Below, piece after piece: positions 1 to 8,807 of a stretch of DNA of 64,000 nucleotides. The notes under the pieces were generated by a model. The model did no database searches and was not told the DNA's origin. It saw only the letters and a list, made by a program, of their open reading frames with translations. A program made the position numbers and the translations under genes. The stretch's first letter is position 1. Every line of letters begins with the position of its first letter. The DNA is taken from the NCBI RefSeq assembly GCF_023264675.1, contig NZ_JAHFVG010000007.1, positions 1 to 64,000 on the forward strand, written 5' to 3'. This stretch comes from Rhodococcus sp. (in: high G+C Gram-positive bacteria) (GTDB lineage Bacteria; Actinomycetota; Actinomycetes; Mycobacteriales; Mycobacteriaceae).

Positions 1-2
1 CT

Positions 3-1844
3 ATGGCTCGTGCGGTCGGTATCGACCTCGGGACCACCAACTCGGTCGTGTCCGTCCTCGAGGGCGGCGAGCCGGTTGTGGTCGCCAACTCCGAGGGATC
101 ACGCACCACCCCGTCGATCGTCGCTTTCGCCAAGAACGGTGAAGTGCTGGTCGGCCAGCCCGCGAAGAACCAGGCGGTCACCAACGTCGACCGCACGATT
201 CGCTCCGTCAAGCGCCACATCGGCACGGACTGGACGACGTCGATCGACGACAAGAAGTACACCCCGCAGGAGATTTCCGCGCGCACGCTGCAGAAGCTGA
301 AGCGCGACGCCGAGGCATACCTGGGCGAGGAAATCACCGACGCGGTCATCACCGTGCCTGCCTACTTCGAGGACGCACAGCGTCAGGCAACGAAGGAAGC
401 CGGACAGATCGCCGGCCTCAACGTCCTGCGCATCGTCAACGAGCCCACCGCGGCTGCACTCGCCTACGGCCTGGACAAGGGCGACAGCGAGCAGACCATT
501 CTGGTGTTCGACCTCGGTGGCGGCACATTCGACGTCTCCCTGCTGGAAATCGGCGACGGCGTCGTCGAGGTCCGTGCAACGTCCGGCGACAACCACCTCG
601 GTGGCGACGACTGGGACGAGCGCATCGTGACCTGGCTCGTCGACAAGTTCAAGGCTCAGAACGGCATCGATCTGACCAAGGACAAGATGGCACTGCAGCG
701 TCTGCGTGAGGCTGCCGAGAAGGCGAAGATCGAGCTGTCCTCCGGGCAGAGCACGTCGATCAACCTTCCGTACATCACGGTCGACGGCGACAAGAACCCA
801 CTGTTCCTCGACGAGCAGCTAAGCCGCTCCGAGTTCCAGAAGATCACCTCCGACCTGCTCGATCGCACTCGTGCGCCGTTCCAGGCAGTGGTCAAGGACT
901 CCGGCATCGCCGTCAAGGACATCGATCACGTCGTGCTCGTCGGTGGTTCGACGCGTATGCCTGCCGTCTCCGAGCTGGTCAAGGAGCTCTCCGGTGGACG
1001 CGAGCCCAACAAGGGCGTCAACCCGGACGAGGTCGTGGCCGTCGGTGCTGCACTGCAGGCCGGTGTCCTCAAGGGTGAGGTCAAGGACGTTCTGCTCCTC
1101 GACGTCACGCCCCTGTCTCTCGGTATCGAGACCAAGGGTGGCGTCATGACCAAGCTGATCGAGCGCAACACCACCATCCCGACGAAGCGTTCCGAGACCT
1201 TCACCACCGCTGATGACAATCAGCCTTCGGTGCAGATCCAGGTCTTCCAGGGTGAGCGCGAGATCGCCTCGCACAACAAGCTCCTCGGCTCCTTCGAGCT
1301 GACCGAGTTGCCGCCTGCTCCTCGCGGAGTGCCCCAGATCGAGGTCACGTTCGACATCGACGCCAACGGCATCGTGCACGTCACGGCCAAGGACAAGGGC
1401 ACCGGCAAGGAAAACACGATCAAGATCCAGGACGGCTCCGGCTTGTCCAAGGAAGAGATCGACCGCATGGTCGCCGACGCCGAAGCTCACGCCGACGAGG
1501 ACAAGGCTCGTCGCGAAGAGGCCGAGGTCCGCAACCAGGCAGAGTCCCTCGTCCACCAGACGGAGAAGTTCGTCAAGGACAACGAGGACAAGGTCGACGC
1601 CGAGCTCAAGGGACGCGTCGAGACGGCCATCGAAGAGGCCAAGTCGGCTCTCGCCGGCAGTGACATCTCGGCAGTGAAGACCGCCGTGGAGAAGCTGTCG
1701 ACCGAGTCGCAGGCACTCGGCACCGCGATCTACGAGGCTCAGGCCAAGGAGGGCGGCGCCGAAGGCGAAGCCCAGGCTGCCGACGACGGTGTCGTCGACG
1801 CCGAGGTCGTGGACGACGAGCCCGTCGACACGGAGAAGAAGTGA
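3..1844 (+). CDS. dnaK: Molecular chaperone DnaK (Hsp70)
   Basis: Cytosolic ATP-driven chaperone that binds exposed hydrophobic peptides and cycles with DnaJ and GrpE. The 613-aa product starts with the Hsp70 phosphate-binding loop ([11 protein letters not shown], residues 6-16), carries the second ATPase signature ([12 protein letters not shown], about 168-179) and the third ([11 protein letters not shown]). The substrate-binding domain and a helical lid follow, ending in an acidic tail. Length is normal for an actinobacterial DnaK. It is the first gene of dnaK-grpE-dnaJ-hspR and overlaps grpE by 4 bp. The start lies 3 bp into the window, so the promoter and any HspR operator upstream are not visible. 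Confidence 0.98.
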   Translation: MARAVGIDLGTTNSVVSVLEGGEPVVVANSEGSRTTPSIVAFAKNGEVLVGQPAKNQAVTNVDRTIRSVKRHIGTDWTTSIDDKKYTPQEISARTLQKLKRDAEAYLGEEITDAVITVPAYFEDAQRQATKEAGQIAGLNVLRIVNEPTAAALAYGLDKGDSEQTILVFDLGGGTFDVSLLEIGDGVVEVRATSGDNHLGGDDWDERIVTWLVDKFKAQNGIDLTKDKMALQRLREAAEKAKIELSSGQSTSINLPYITVDGDKNPLFLDEQLSRSEFQKITSDLLDRTRAPFQAVVKDSGIAVKDIDHVVLVGGSTRMPAVSELVKELSGGREPNKGVNPDEVVAVGAALQAGVLKGEVKDVLLLDVTPLSLGIETKGGVMTKLIERNTTIPTKRSETFTTADDNQPSVQIQVFQGEREIASHNKLLGSFELTELPPAPRGVPQIEVTFDIDANGIVHVTAKDKGTGKENTIKIQDGSGLSKEEIDRMVADAEAHADEDKARREEAEVRNQAESLVHQTEKFVKDNEDKVDAELKGRVETAIEEAKSALAGSDISAVKTAVEKLSTESQALGTAIYEAQAKEGGAEGEAQAADDGVVDAEVVDDEPVDTEKK

Positions 1845-2485
1845 GTTCGGGTAACACCGAGCAGGAACCGGTCACTTTCGTGGACAAGCGAAAGATCGAT
1901 CCCGAGACCGGTGAAGCACGGGAAGGCGACGCAGTACCGGAGCCCCTCGCGGGCACCGCTGCTGCGCCGCAGCCCGGCTCGGTGGACCCCGAGGCAATCG
2001 ATTCCGACGTGATCGACGCCGAGATCGACGAGGATCCTCGCGACAAGCAGGTCGCGGAACTCACCGCCGATCTGCAGCGGGTGTCGGCGGAGTACGCCAA
2101 CTACCGTCGTCGCACCGATCGGGAGAAGCAGACGGGAGCTGCGAGCGCAAAGGCGTCCGTCGTGTCCCAGCTTCTTCCGGTGCTCGACGACCTCGAGCGG
2201 GCACGCCAGCACGGTGACCTCGAAACGGGGCCGCTGCGTTCGGTTGCCGACAAGCTTGCGGGCGCGTTCTCGAACATCGGCCTCACCACGTTCGGCGCCG
2301 AAGGCGATGCCTTCGATCCGTCGATCCACGAGGCGGTGTCGCACGAGGGCGACGGCAGCAACCCGGTTGTCGGAACGCTGATGCGTCCGGGCTACAAGCT
2401 CGGAGAACGTGTCTTGCGTACCGCGATGGTAGGTGTGGTGGATGCTGAACAGAAATCGGATGCCGATGCATCCGACGAGCAGTAA
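1841..2485 (+). CDS. grpE: Nucleotide exchange factor GrpE
   Basis: Cochaperone that releases ADP from DnaK. The 214-aa product has a long acidic, proline-containing N-terminal extension (about residues 1-65), then a coiled-coil region ([21 protein letters not shown], about 67-87) and the C-terminal beta domain with the family-type stretch ending in [20 protein letters not shown]. The GTG start at 1841 overlaps the dnaK stop (GTGA), which indicates translational coupling. The operon position between dnaK and dnaJ supports the call. Extended N-termini are usual in actinobacterial GrpE. Confidence 0.97.
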   Translation: MSSGNTEQEPVTFVDKRKIDPETGEAREGDAVPEPLAGTAAAPQPGSVDPEAIDSDVIDAEIDEDPRDKQVAELTADLQRVSAEYANYRRRTDREKQTGAASAKASVVSQLLPVLDDLERARQHGDLETGPLRSVADKLAGAFSNIGLTTFGAEGDAFDPSIHEAVSHEGDGSNPVVGTLMRPGYKLGERVLRTAMVGVVDAEQKSDADASDEQ

Positions 2486-2516
2486 ACAGAAATAGCGCGA
2501 GAGGAGGAAACGCCCG

Positions 2517-3695
2517 GTGAGCCAGCGGGAGTGGATCGAGAAGGACTTCTACAAGGAGCTGGGCGTTTCCTCCAGCGCATCTGCAGAAGAGATAAAGAAG
2601 GCGTACCGCAAGCTGGCGAGGGACAACCATCCCGACGCGAACCCCGGCGACACCAAAGCCGAGGAGCGGTTCAAACTTGTCAGCGAGGCCCATTCGGTCC
2701 TCGCCGACCCGGCCAAGCGCAAGGAGTACGACGAGGCCAGGCGCCTCTTCGCCTCCGGTGGTTTCGGACGCGGCGGCGGAGGAGGGTACAACCCCAACTC
2801 CGGCGGATTCGGTGGTGGCGGTCAGTCCTTCGACGTCGGCGACATCTTCGGTCAAAGCGGCGGCGACGGCGGAATCGGCGACCTGTTCGGTGGTCTGTTC
2901 AATCGTGGAGGCGCCCAGCCTCGCTCGACGAGCAACCGTCCGCGGCGTGGCAGCGACGTAGAAACCGAGACCACTCTCGGCTTCCGCGAAGCCACCCAGG
3001 GCGTCACCGTTCCGCTGCGGCTGACCAGCCCGTCGTCCTGTACGACATGCCATGGGAGCGGAGCCAAGCCCGGCACCAGCCCGCGCGTGTGCCCGAAGTG
3101 CAACGGCGCAGGCGTCGTCAACCGCAATCAGGGCGCGTTCGGATTCAGCGAGCCGTGCGACGACTGCCGCGGCACCGGCTCGATCATCGACGATCCGTGT
3201 GTCGACTGCCGAGGCAGCGGCGTACAGAATCGCACCCGAACCATTACCGTGCGCGTTCCACCGGGAGTGTCCGACGGCCAGAAGATTCGGCTGGCAGGTC
3301 AGGGTGAAGCCGGTTTGCGTGGCGCGCCCTCGGGCGACCTCTACGTGGTTGTCCGTGTCCGCGCCGACAAGGTGTTCGGACGCAACGGCGACGACCTGAC
3401 GGTCACCGTTCCGGTCAGTTACGGCGAACTCGTCCTCGGAACCACGCTGTCGGTCCCCACGCTCGACGGTCGAGTCGGCGTCAAGGTTCCGCCGGGAACG
3501 GTCGACGGCCGAGTACTTCGCGTCCGCGGCCGCGGAGTTCCGAAGAAGACCGGTACTGCCGGCGATCTGATGGTCACGGTGAAGATCGCTGTGCCGCAGA
3601 AGCTCGACGATCCGGCCACCGAGGCCTTGCACGCATATCTGGAAGCCGAGAAGGCCAGCGGATTCGACCCGCGGGCCGGGTGGGCAGGTGCCTGA
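2517..3695 (+). CDS. dnaJ: Chaperone DnaJ (type I Hsp40)
   Basis: Cochaperone that delivers substrates to DnaK and stimulates its ATPase. The 392-aa protein has an N-terminal J domain with the HPD tripeptide (DNHPDAN), a glycine/phenylalanine-rich linker (about residues 80-130), four CxxCxGxG zinc-binding repeats ([32 protein letters not shown]) and two C-terminal beta domains. The GTG start is preceded by a strong GAGAGGAGG ribosome-binding site. It lies 31 bp after grpE and overlaps hspR by one base. This is the operon-linked DnaJ1-type paralogue of actinobacteria. Confidence 0.97.
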   Translation: MSQREWIEKDFYKELGVSSSASAEEIKKAYRKLARDNHPDANPGDTKAEERFKLVSEAHSVLADPAKRKEYDEARRLFASGGFGRGGGGGYNPNSGGFGGGGQSFDVGDIFGQSGGDGGIGDLFGGLFNRGGAQPRSTSNRPRRGSDVETETTLGFREATQGVTVPLRLTSPSSCTTCHGSGAKPGTSPRVCPKCNGAGVVNRNQGAFGFSEPCDDCRGTGSIIDDPCVDCRGSGVQNRTRTITVRVPPGVSDGQKIRLAGQGEAGLRGAPSGDLYVVVRVRADKVFGRNGDDLTVTVPVSYGELVLGTTLSVPTLDGRVGVKVPPGTVDGRVLRVRGRGVPKKTGTAGDLMVTVKIAVPQKLDDPATEALHAYLEAEKASGFDPRAGWAGA

Positions 3696-4087
3696 TGACA
3701 GTTCCTCCGAACGCACCGGGGGATCCTGACGCGCAAGTGTTCGTCATCTCCGTGGCAGCGCAGCTGGCCGGGATGCACGCACAGACTCTGCGAACCTACG
3801 ACCGCCTGGGGCTGGTGACTCCGCAGCGGACCACCGGTGGCGGGAGACGGTATTCACCGCGCGACGTTGCGCTGCTCCGCGAGGTGCAGCGCCTCTCGCA
3901 GGACGAGGGCGTCAACCTCGCCGGCATCAAACGCATCATCGAGCTCACCAACCAGGTCGAGGCCTTGCAGGCTCGATTGACCGAGGTCGCGCAGGAGCTC
4001 GCGAACGTCCACGCCAGCTATCGGCGCGATCTCGTACCGGTACAGCGCAACGCTCTGGTGGTCTGGAAACCGCGCCACCAGCGTTGA
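3695..4087 (+). CDS. hspR: Heat-shock repressor HspR (MerR family)
   Basis: Autoregulatory repressor of the dnaK operon that binds HAIR operators; in actinobacteria DnaK acts as its corepressor. The start is set at ATG 3695, inside the dnaJ stop codon (TGATG), giving 130 aa; an upstream in-frame start at 3680 would overlap dnaJ further. The N-terminal half is a MerR-type winged helix (AAQLAGMHAQTLRTYDRLGL followed by GGRRYSPRDVALLREVQRLS). A short coiled-coil segment (LTNQVEALQARLTEVAQEL) follows. As fourth gene of the operon it matches the known actinobacterial arrangement. No HAIR site is visible because the operon promoter lies before the window. Confidence 0.95.
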   Translation: MTVPPNAPGDPDAQVFVISVAAQLAGMHAQTLRTYDRLGLVTPQRTTGGGRRYSPRDVALLREVQRLSQDEGVNLAGIKRIIELTNQVEALQARLTEVAQELANVHASYRRDLVPVQRNALVVWKPRHQR

Positions 4088-4108
4088 GCGCACACCTTTT
4101 CTGCCAAC

Positions 4109-4146
4109 CTCCGCACCCTTGCTCTCATCCGAGCCGGGGTGCGGAG
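4109..4146. terminator. Convergent terminator between hspR and NOS gene
   Basis: A perfect 10-bp inverted repeat, CTCCGCACCC at 4109-4118 and GGGTGCGGAG at 4137-4146, with an 18-nt loop. It sits in the 79-bp gap between two converging genes, so it probably ends transcription from both sides. There is no long T tract on the plus strand. Confidence 0.6.
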
Positions 4147-4166
4147 TTCGTCGTAGCGGTGCGAGG

Positions 4167-5354
4167 TCAGGAGAACGGGCAACCCGACGCCCCGCGCGAG
4201 ACGAAGTTCGGCCGAATGTCCATGTCCGGCGGATCGTAGAGCCGGTGGAACGTCGGCGTGATCCCGGACGACATCGGCGGATTGATCCACGTCCAATCCG
4301 TCGGGCATTCACGTCCTGCTTTGGCTTCGCGGTCGACATGGTCGACGAATTGCTTCGCGACGGTGTGGTGATCCACCATGTAGGCCCCCGACTCGCGGAA
4401 GCTGTGGATGACGGCTCGGTTCAGCTCGACCAGGGCACGGTCCTTCCACAGTGTGCGGTCCGAGCTCATGTCGAGTCGTAGTTTCTTGCCGATGGTCGGG
4501 AGCATGTCGTAGCGGTCCCGGTCGCTGAAGTTCCGTGCTCCGACCTCGGTGTTGACGTACCACCCGTTGAACGGTGCGCAGGGGTAGCGGACGCCGCCGA
4601 TCTCGAGATCCATGTTGGACACCGCGGGTACGGCGTGCCATTTCAGTCCGAGCCCGGCGAACCAGCGGTAGTTCGGATGCTCGAGCCGAACTTCCAACAC
4701 CAGTTCGCGGGGAACGTCGAACCATCGGATCGGCTCGTCGGGAGTGGAGATCATCAGCGGCAGGACGTCGAACGGCGTTCCCTCGCCCCTCCATCCCAGG
4801 CTGGTCGCCAGCGTGGTGAGGTCGACGTGCGCGGGATCGCCGGTCACGGTCCCGTCGGCTGCGCGATAGCCGGCGTAGCGAATGAGCTGCGGACTGATGA
4901 CGCGGTACTCGCGTCCGTCGGGTAGCGGCGTCGGGCCGATCGTGACGATGGACTGCAACGCGCCGCCGTTGGTCGCCACGCGGAGATGCTCGAAGCAGGC
5001 GTCCGCGATTTCCTGGGCGGTGGTGGCGTGCCGAGCGTCGATCAGTTTGAGCGTGCGCCAGTGCTTACGGCCGACGCAGCGAGCGTGGTTGCGCCAGGCG
5101 AGCTTGGCGCCGATCAGGATCTCCTCGGCGCTCTGGACGTATGTTCCGGTGCGGCGCATCTCGGCCAGCGCCTGTGTCTTGCGGTCGGACGGCAGATGCT
5201 TCAGCTCCGGGAGATCGAAGAAATCGCGACATTCGACGAGCCGCCTCGACAGTTGCGGATCACTCGTCCGTACTTCGACGGTCTTCGCACTCTTCGGCTC
5301 CAGTCCGACAGCCACAGTCACGATTTGCCTACCCCCGGTTTCGATTGGCATCAT
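4167..5354 (-). CDS. nos: Bacterial nitric oxide synthase, oxygenase domain
   Basis: Oxidises L-arginine through N-hydroxyarginine to citrulline and NO at a cysteine-ligated haem, with electrons from separate reductases. The 395-aa protein is oxygenase-only. It shows the haem-ligand motif AWRNHARCVGR (proximal Cys at about residue 93), the block VPAVSNMDLEIGG, the active-site segment PFNGWYVNTEVGARN with the arginine-binding Glu at about residue 270, and the C-terminal LYDPPDMDIRPNF region. The N-terminus is about 27 residues longer than that of the short Bacillus enzymes, so a later start is possible. The gene is divergent from a flavohemoglobin and a second FAD/NAD reductase, plausible electron donors or NO-detoxifying partners. 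Confidence 0.93.
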   Translation of the reverse strand: MMPIETGGRQIVTVAVGLEPKSAKTVEVRTSDPQLSRRLVECRDFFDLPELKHLPSDRKTQALAEMRRTGTYVQSAEEILIGAKLAWRNHARCVGRKHWRTLKLIDARHATTAQEIADACFEHLRVATNGGALQSIVTIGPTPLPDGREYRVISPQLIRYAGYRAADGTVTGDPAHVDLTTLATSLGWRGEGTPFDVLPLMISTPDEPIRWFDVPRELVLEVRLEHPNYRWFAGLGLKWHAVPAVSNMDLEIGGVRYPCAPFNGWYVNTEVGARNFSDRDRYDMLPTIGKKLRLDMSSDRTLWKDRALVELNRAVIHSFRESGAYMVDHHTVAKQFVDHVDREAKAGRECPTDWTWINPPMSSGITPTFHRLYDPPDMDIRPNFVSRGASGCPFS

Positions 5355-5692
5355 TTCGATCTTGATCGACGCTGCGAATCCTAAAGCCTCGAACCGATAC
5401 TGAAAAGGCCTGGAATTCGATGCGGCTCAAAGGGTTTCGTACCTCGAGTTGGTTATCGGGTGAATCGTCGGGGTAATTACCCGTTACCGGGTGTACTACC
5501 GGTCGGGTGGAATCGCTGGATGCGTCGTTTCTTCTCGGCTGGGCTAGACTCTCGAAAATCAGAGCGGCAACAGCATGTCGATCGACGTCGATCGGTGTGT
5601 ATCGACCGGTGGCCTCAGGGCCGCGGCGATGGCCGTGGTCAGGCCGATGCAGAACGGGTCGTCGGCGATTCGCCGGGAGGGGGTCTTCGGGA
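5355..5692. promoter_or_regulatory. Divergent control region between NOS and flavohemoglobin genes
   Basis: A 338-bp gap between divergent genes with no convincing ORF. It contains a perfect 12-bp palindrome, GGGTAATTACCC at 5471-5482, overlapping a second inverted repeat (ACCCG-TTAC-CGGGT, 5479-5492). This is a good candidate for an operator shared by both promoters. The regulator is unknown. A GGGAGGGGG ribosome-binding site at 5675-5683 serves the flavohemoglobin gene. Confidence 0.45.
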
Positions 5693-6853
5693 ATGGATGC
5701 GCGGTCGATTTCGCTTGTGCGGACGACGTTCAAGGCAGTAGCAGCTGTCGAGGGTGGACCTTCGAAGCTCACACGTTCTTTCTACGCAATACTTTTCGCC
5801 CGGAATCCGGACACACGTGATCTCTTCCCTGCGTCCATGGAGGTTCAGCGAGACAAGCTGGTGACGGCGATCGCGTACGCCATCGATCAACTGGAGGATC
5901 TCGACCGGCTACTTCCGTTCCTTGCCCAGCTGGGACGGGACCACCGCAAGTACGGCATCGGCGACTCTCATTACGCCGCCGTCGGAGATGCGCTCATTAC
6001 CGCCCTCGAGCAGTTCGCCGGCAACGAGATCTGGACGGACGAGGTCGACGCGGCCTGGCGCGACGTGATCGCAGTCATGGCGGGCACCATGATCGAGGCA
6101 GCAGAGTCCGATGACGGCCCTCCGGTATGGCAGGGCACCGTCGTCGAACATCTTCGTGTGCTCGACGACGTGTCGATCGTCCGGTTGAAGCTCGACGAGC
6201 CGATGGATTACAGCGCGGGCCAGTACGTCAGTGTGTCGATTCCCAGCAGGCCACGGATGTGGCGATACCTGTCGCCGTCGATACCGGCCAATTCCGCCGG
6301 CGAGATCGAATTCCACATACGACGGGTGTCCGGTGGCTGGGTGAGTCCCGCGGTGATCACCAACACCGCGCCGGGTGATCGGTGGACGCTCGGTTCCCCG
6401 CTCGGCAGTATGACCAGGCATACCGCGCAGGGCCGCGACCGTCTGCTGATCGCCTCCGGCACGGGCATCGCACCGCTGCGTGCTCAGCTGATGGAGATGG
6501 CGTCGCGCACCGACAATTCCCGGGTTCACGTGTTCTACGGTGGCCGTTACCCGTGCGATCTGTACGACCTGTCCACGTTGCAGCAGATCGCGGCGATCAA
6601 TCCGTGGCTCTCCGTCGTCGGGGTCGTCGAAGACGAAACGGACCCGTGGTGGTACCAGGGTCAGGCTCAGGGATTGCCCAGCGGCGGCAGCGCGCCGATC
6701 GTCGGACAGGTAGGCAAGGTCGTCGCCGAGTTCGGTGCGTGGGCCGACCGCGATATTCAGATCGTCGGCTCCCCGTCGATGATCAACACCACCAAGTTCC
6801 GGTTGCAGAGCGCCGGAGTCAACCTGTCGAACGTCCGTCACGACCCGTGGTGA
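5693..6853 (+). CDS. Flavohemoglobin-like protein (globin + FAD/NAD reductase)
   Basis: Probable NO dioxygenase or globin-coupled oxidoreductase. ATG 5693 is chosen because a strong GGGAGG site lies 9-16 bases upstream and the globin fold begins directly after it; earlier in-frame starts add low-complexity arginine-rich sequence. The 386 aa comprise a globin domain (about 1-135; FYAILFARNPDTRDLFP, with the proximal His probably in GRDHRKYGIG), an FAD-binding domain (about 140-245; WRYLSPSIP replaces the usual RxYS motif) and an NAD-binding domain (ASGTGIAPLRAQLMEM; FYGGRYPCDLYDL; IVGSPSM). The changed FAD motif resembles mycobacterial type II flavohemoglobins, so activity may differ from the E. 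coli Hmp reaction. It lies 45 bp before a reductase with the same FAD/NAD architecture. Confidence 0.85.
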   Translation: MDARSISLVRTTFKAVAAVEGGPSKLTRSFYAILFARNPDTRDLFPASMEVQRDKLVTAIAYAIDQLEDLDRLLPFLAQLGRDHRKYGIGDSHYAAVGDALITALEQFAGNEIWTDEVDAAWRDVIAVMAGTMIEAAESDDGPPVWQGTVVEHLRVLDDVSIVRLKLDEPMDYSAGQYVSVSIPSRPRMWRYLSPSIPANSAGEIEFHIRRVSGGWVSPAVITNTAPGDRWTLGSPLGSMTRHTAQGRDRLLIASGTGIAPLRAQLMEMASRTDNSRVHVFYGGRYPCDLYDLSTLQQIAAINPWLSVVGVVEDETDPWWYQGQAQGLPSGGSAPIVGQVGKVVAEFGAWADRDIQIVGSPSMINTTKFRLQSAGVNLSNVRHDPW

Positions 6854-6898
6854 CGGACGCGCCGAGCACACTCGGCACGGCCGCATATCCTTGAATCC

Positions 6899-7645
6899 AT
6901 GCAGACGTGGAACGCCGAGGTGGTCCAGTATCACCGACTTCGAAACGACCTGGCCGTAGTCCGACTCGTCGGGGATGCGATTCCCTTCGCCGCGGGCCAA
7001 TCGCTCGACGTCACCGTTCCGCAGAACGCGCGGCTCTCCCGTCGCTATTCGCCTGCGCTGCCGCCGTCATTGGACGGCAAGTTGGAATTTCACGTTCGCG
7101 CGGTGCCTGCCGGTTGGGTGAGTGGCTCGATCGTCAACGAGAGCAGGCCAGGGGACATCTGGCAGCTGCGCAATCCGTTGGGCAATCTGAAGGTCGACGA
7201 TTCCGGTCGCGACGTCGTGATGATCGCCGGCGGCACCGGACTCGCGCCGATGCGCTCGCTCATCCTCGATCTGGTGCAGCGCGAAGCACCGCCGCAGGTG
7301 ACGCTGTTCGTCGGAGGCAGGTCGCCGCGCGACCTGTATGCCGCGGACCTGCTGTGGATCCTCGCGTCGGAGTTGCCGTGGTTGTCGGTCATCCCCGTCG
7401 TCGATCAGTTGAAGGACCCGTGGGCTCCTGATCGTTGGCACGACACCATTCGTGCCGAAATTGCGGGTACGACTTCGGTTTTCGGTCCCGAGCACTGCTG
7501 GGAGGGCAGCCTCGCCGATGTGGTGAGCGTGCAGGAGCCCTATTCGAACCATCAGGTTCTCGTCTGCGGTTCGCCGGGAATGGAAGCTGCGACCGTCGCT
7601 GCGTTGTTGGAGAACGGAACGCCGGCGAGTGCCGTGCTGCGCTGA
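6899..7645 (+). CDS. Stand-alone FAD/NAD(P)H oxidoreductase (ferredoxin reductase-like)
   Basis: A 248-aa flavin reductase resembling the C-terminal two thirds of the preceding flavohemoglobin without the globin. The FAD domain carries the canonical RRYSPALPP (RxYS) motif and HVRAVPAGWVS; the nucleotide domain shows IAGGTGLAPMRSLI, LFVGGRSPRDLYA and VLVCGSPGME. It lies 45 bp after the flavohemoglobin gene, probably in the same transcript. The likely role is electron delivery from NAD(P)H to a haem partner; the adjacent NOS lacks a reductase domain, so it is an obvious candidate. That pairing is an inference. Confidence 0.8.
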   Translation: MQTWNAEVVQYHRLRNDLAVVRLVGDAIPFAAGQSLDVTVPQNARLSRRYSPALPPSLDGKLEFHVRAVPAGWVSGSIVNESRPGDIWQLRNPLGNLKVDDSGRDVVMIAGGTGLAPMRSLILDLVQREAPPQVTLFVGGRSPRDLYAADLLWILASELPWLSVIPVVDQLKDPWAPDRWHDTIRAEIAGTTSVFGPEHCWEGSLADVVSVQEPYSNHQVLVCGSPGMEAATVAALLENGTPASAVLR

Positions 7646-7649
7646 CGCG

Positions 7650-7695
7650 CCCGTGTGCGCGTAGTAGCCTCACGCGCCTACCGCGCACGCACGGG
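7650..7695. repeat. 46-bp palindromic repeat, copy 1
   Basis: Left arm CCCGTGTGCGCGTAGTAG (7650-7667), 10-nt loop, right arm 7678-7695 with a few mismatches. It has the same 18+10+18 geometry as copies at 8749 and 18833. It lies where two convergent genes meet and forms the last codons of the minus-strand gene ending at 7670. Confidence 0.85.
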
Positions 7696-8710
7696 CGCAG
7701 TGCAGGCAGGGATACGACACATCACGCCAGCCCTCCCTGACCAACACCGATCGCACCTCGTCGAACACCGCGCATGGTGTTTTCGTGACTTCTTCCCACC
7801 CGTAGACCAACCGCGGGCGGCCTGCCAGCTCGGCGGCATTGTCCCGCCGTCGATCTCGAAATTTCACCTTCGATCCAGAATGAAAACGGGCGCCGTCCAA
7901 TCTGACGATCAACGGAACGCCGTGCTGGGTGTAGTCGACGTCCTCGAACAGAACACGGTCGTCGACGTACACGGGCGCTTGGCGGGCCGCCGTCGGAAGA
8001 CCATGCGCCGCTTCCACATCGATCAGATAGCGATGTTCGAGCGCCGATTGAACGCCGCCGGTCAACAACCCGAGGGCATCGAGGATGGCCTTCTTGTATC
8101 TCCACGGCGTTCTCTGCTCGATACGCCGTCGTATCTCGAGCAAGGAAACTTTCGCGTTGGTCGTTGCCTGGACGAATTCGATCATTCCCTCGCGCGCTGT
8201 CGGCGCTGCCGTCGCAAGGTCCAGCACAGTATCCGCTCGCGAAGTCACCGGGAACTCGTCGTCGACGCGTATGTGTTGGATCGCTCGCGACCGATGCACG
8301 ACGACACCGGGGTGAACGAGATCGTGCGCGACGGACGTCGGCCGAGGCGAGGGGCGCCGGAAGGTCGGGAGCTGATCGACCGCCGATCGACCGAAGGGAA
8401 CCGTGATGTGTACGGCCTCGGGGTGCTCCGGATCGCGCATCATTCCCCAACGTCGGGCTGCGGTCTGGTGGCTCAGTACCGCCGACCCACCCCCGTAGAC
8501 CAACGCTGCCCTGTTCACCATTGGCTGTGTGAGCGGGCCGTTGGTAACCGAGACGACGCCGTACAAGACCTGCAACCACTGGCCTGTTTCCACTCGATGC
8601 GCCGTCGCATGCTTGGAGTAACCGTGGGCCCGAAGTTGCGCGGCCCCGACGATGCCCAGTTGATCGTCGAGGTGGCGCTGCCAGTCTTCGTTGCGTGTCA
8701 TGCGGGGCAT
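7670..8710 (-). CDS. DUF559/AbiEi-domain protein (putative nuclease-fold protein)
   Basis: A 346-aa protein of a type common in actinobacteria. The N-terminal part (about 15-60: LGIVGAAQLRAHGYSKHATAHRVETG) resembles the winged-helix 'AbiEi antitoxin' domain. The C-terminal part (about 225-335: ALEHRYLID, then EDVDYTQHGVPLIVRLDGARFH) resembles the DUF559/Vsr endonuclease-like fold. The acidic residue usually found before LDG is Arg here (IVRLDG), so nuclease activity is doubtful. No cognate toxin gene is adjacent. The last codons lie inside a palindromic repeat, and a second copy lies 39 bp upstream of the start. MTRNEDW, three codons in, is an alternative start. Function unknown. Confidence 0.7.
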   Translation of the reverse strand: MPRMTRNEDWQRHLDDQLGIVGAAQLRAHGYSKHATAHRVETGQWLQVLYGVVSVTNGPLTQPMVNRAALVYGGGSAVLSHQTAARRWGMMRDPEHPEAVHITVPFGRSAVDQLPTFRRPSPRPTSVAHDLVHPGVVVHRSRAIQHIRVDDEFPVTSRADTVLDLATAAPTAREGMIEFVQATTNAKVSLLEIRRRIEQRTPWRYKKAILDALGLLTGGVQSALEHRYLIDVEAAHGLPTAARQAPVYVDDRVLFEDVDYTQHGVPLIVRLDGARFHSGSKVKFRDRRRDNAAELAGRPRLVYGWEEVTKTPCAVFDEVRSVLVREGWRDVSYPCLHCARACAVGA

Positions 8711-8748
8711 GGTGGCACTTGCCCCCGACAGGTTCAGCTGCTCCGCAG

Positions 8749-8794
8749 CCCGTGTGCGCGCAGTAGGTGCCGGGGGCTACTACGCACACACGGG
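8749..8794. repeat. 46-bp palindromic repeat, copy 2
   Basis: Arms CCCGTGTGCGCGCAGTAG (8749-8766) and CTACTACGCACACACGGG (8777-8794) with a 10-nt loop. It lies between two minus-strand genes, the DUF559-like gene upstream on the plus map and echA19. Confidence 0.88.
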
Positions 8795-8807
8795 CGGCGA
8801 AGCCGCA

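Noticed and set aside
819-1556. Long minus-strand ORF antisense to dnaK
   Set aside because: Typical GC-rich shadow frame of a strongly conserved gene; low-complexity Asp/Leu/Gly composition and no domain.
2283-3716. 477-codon minus-strand ORF across grpE/dnaJ
   Set aside because: Antisense to well-defined grpE and dnaJ; the product is unstructured and unrecognisable.
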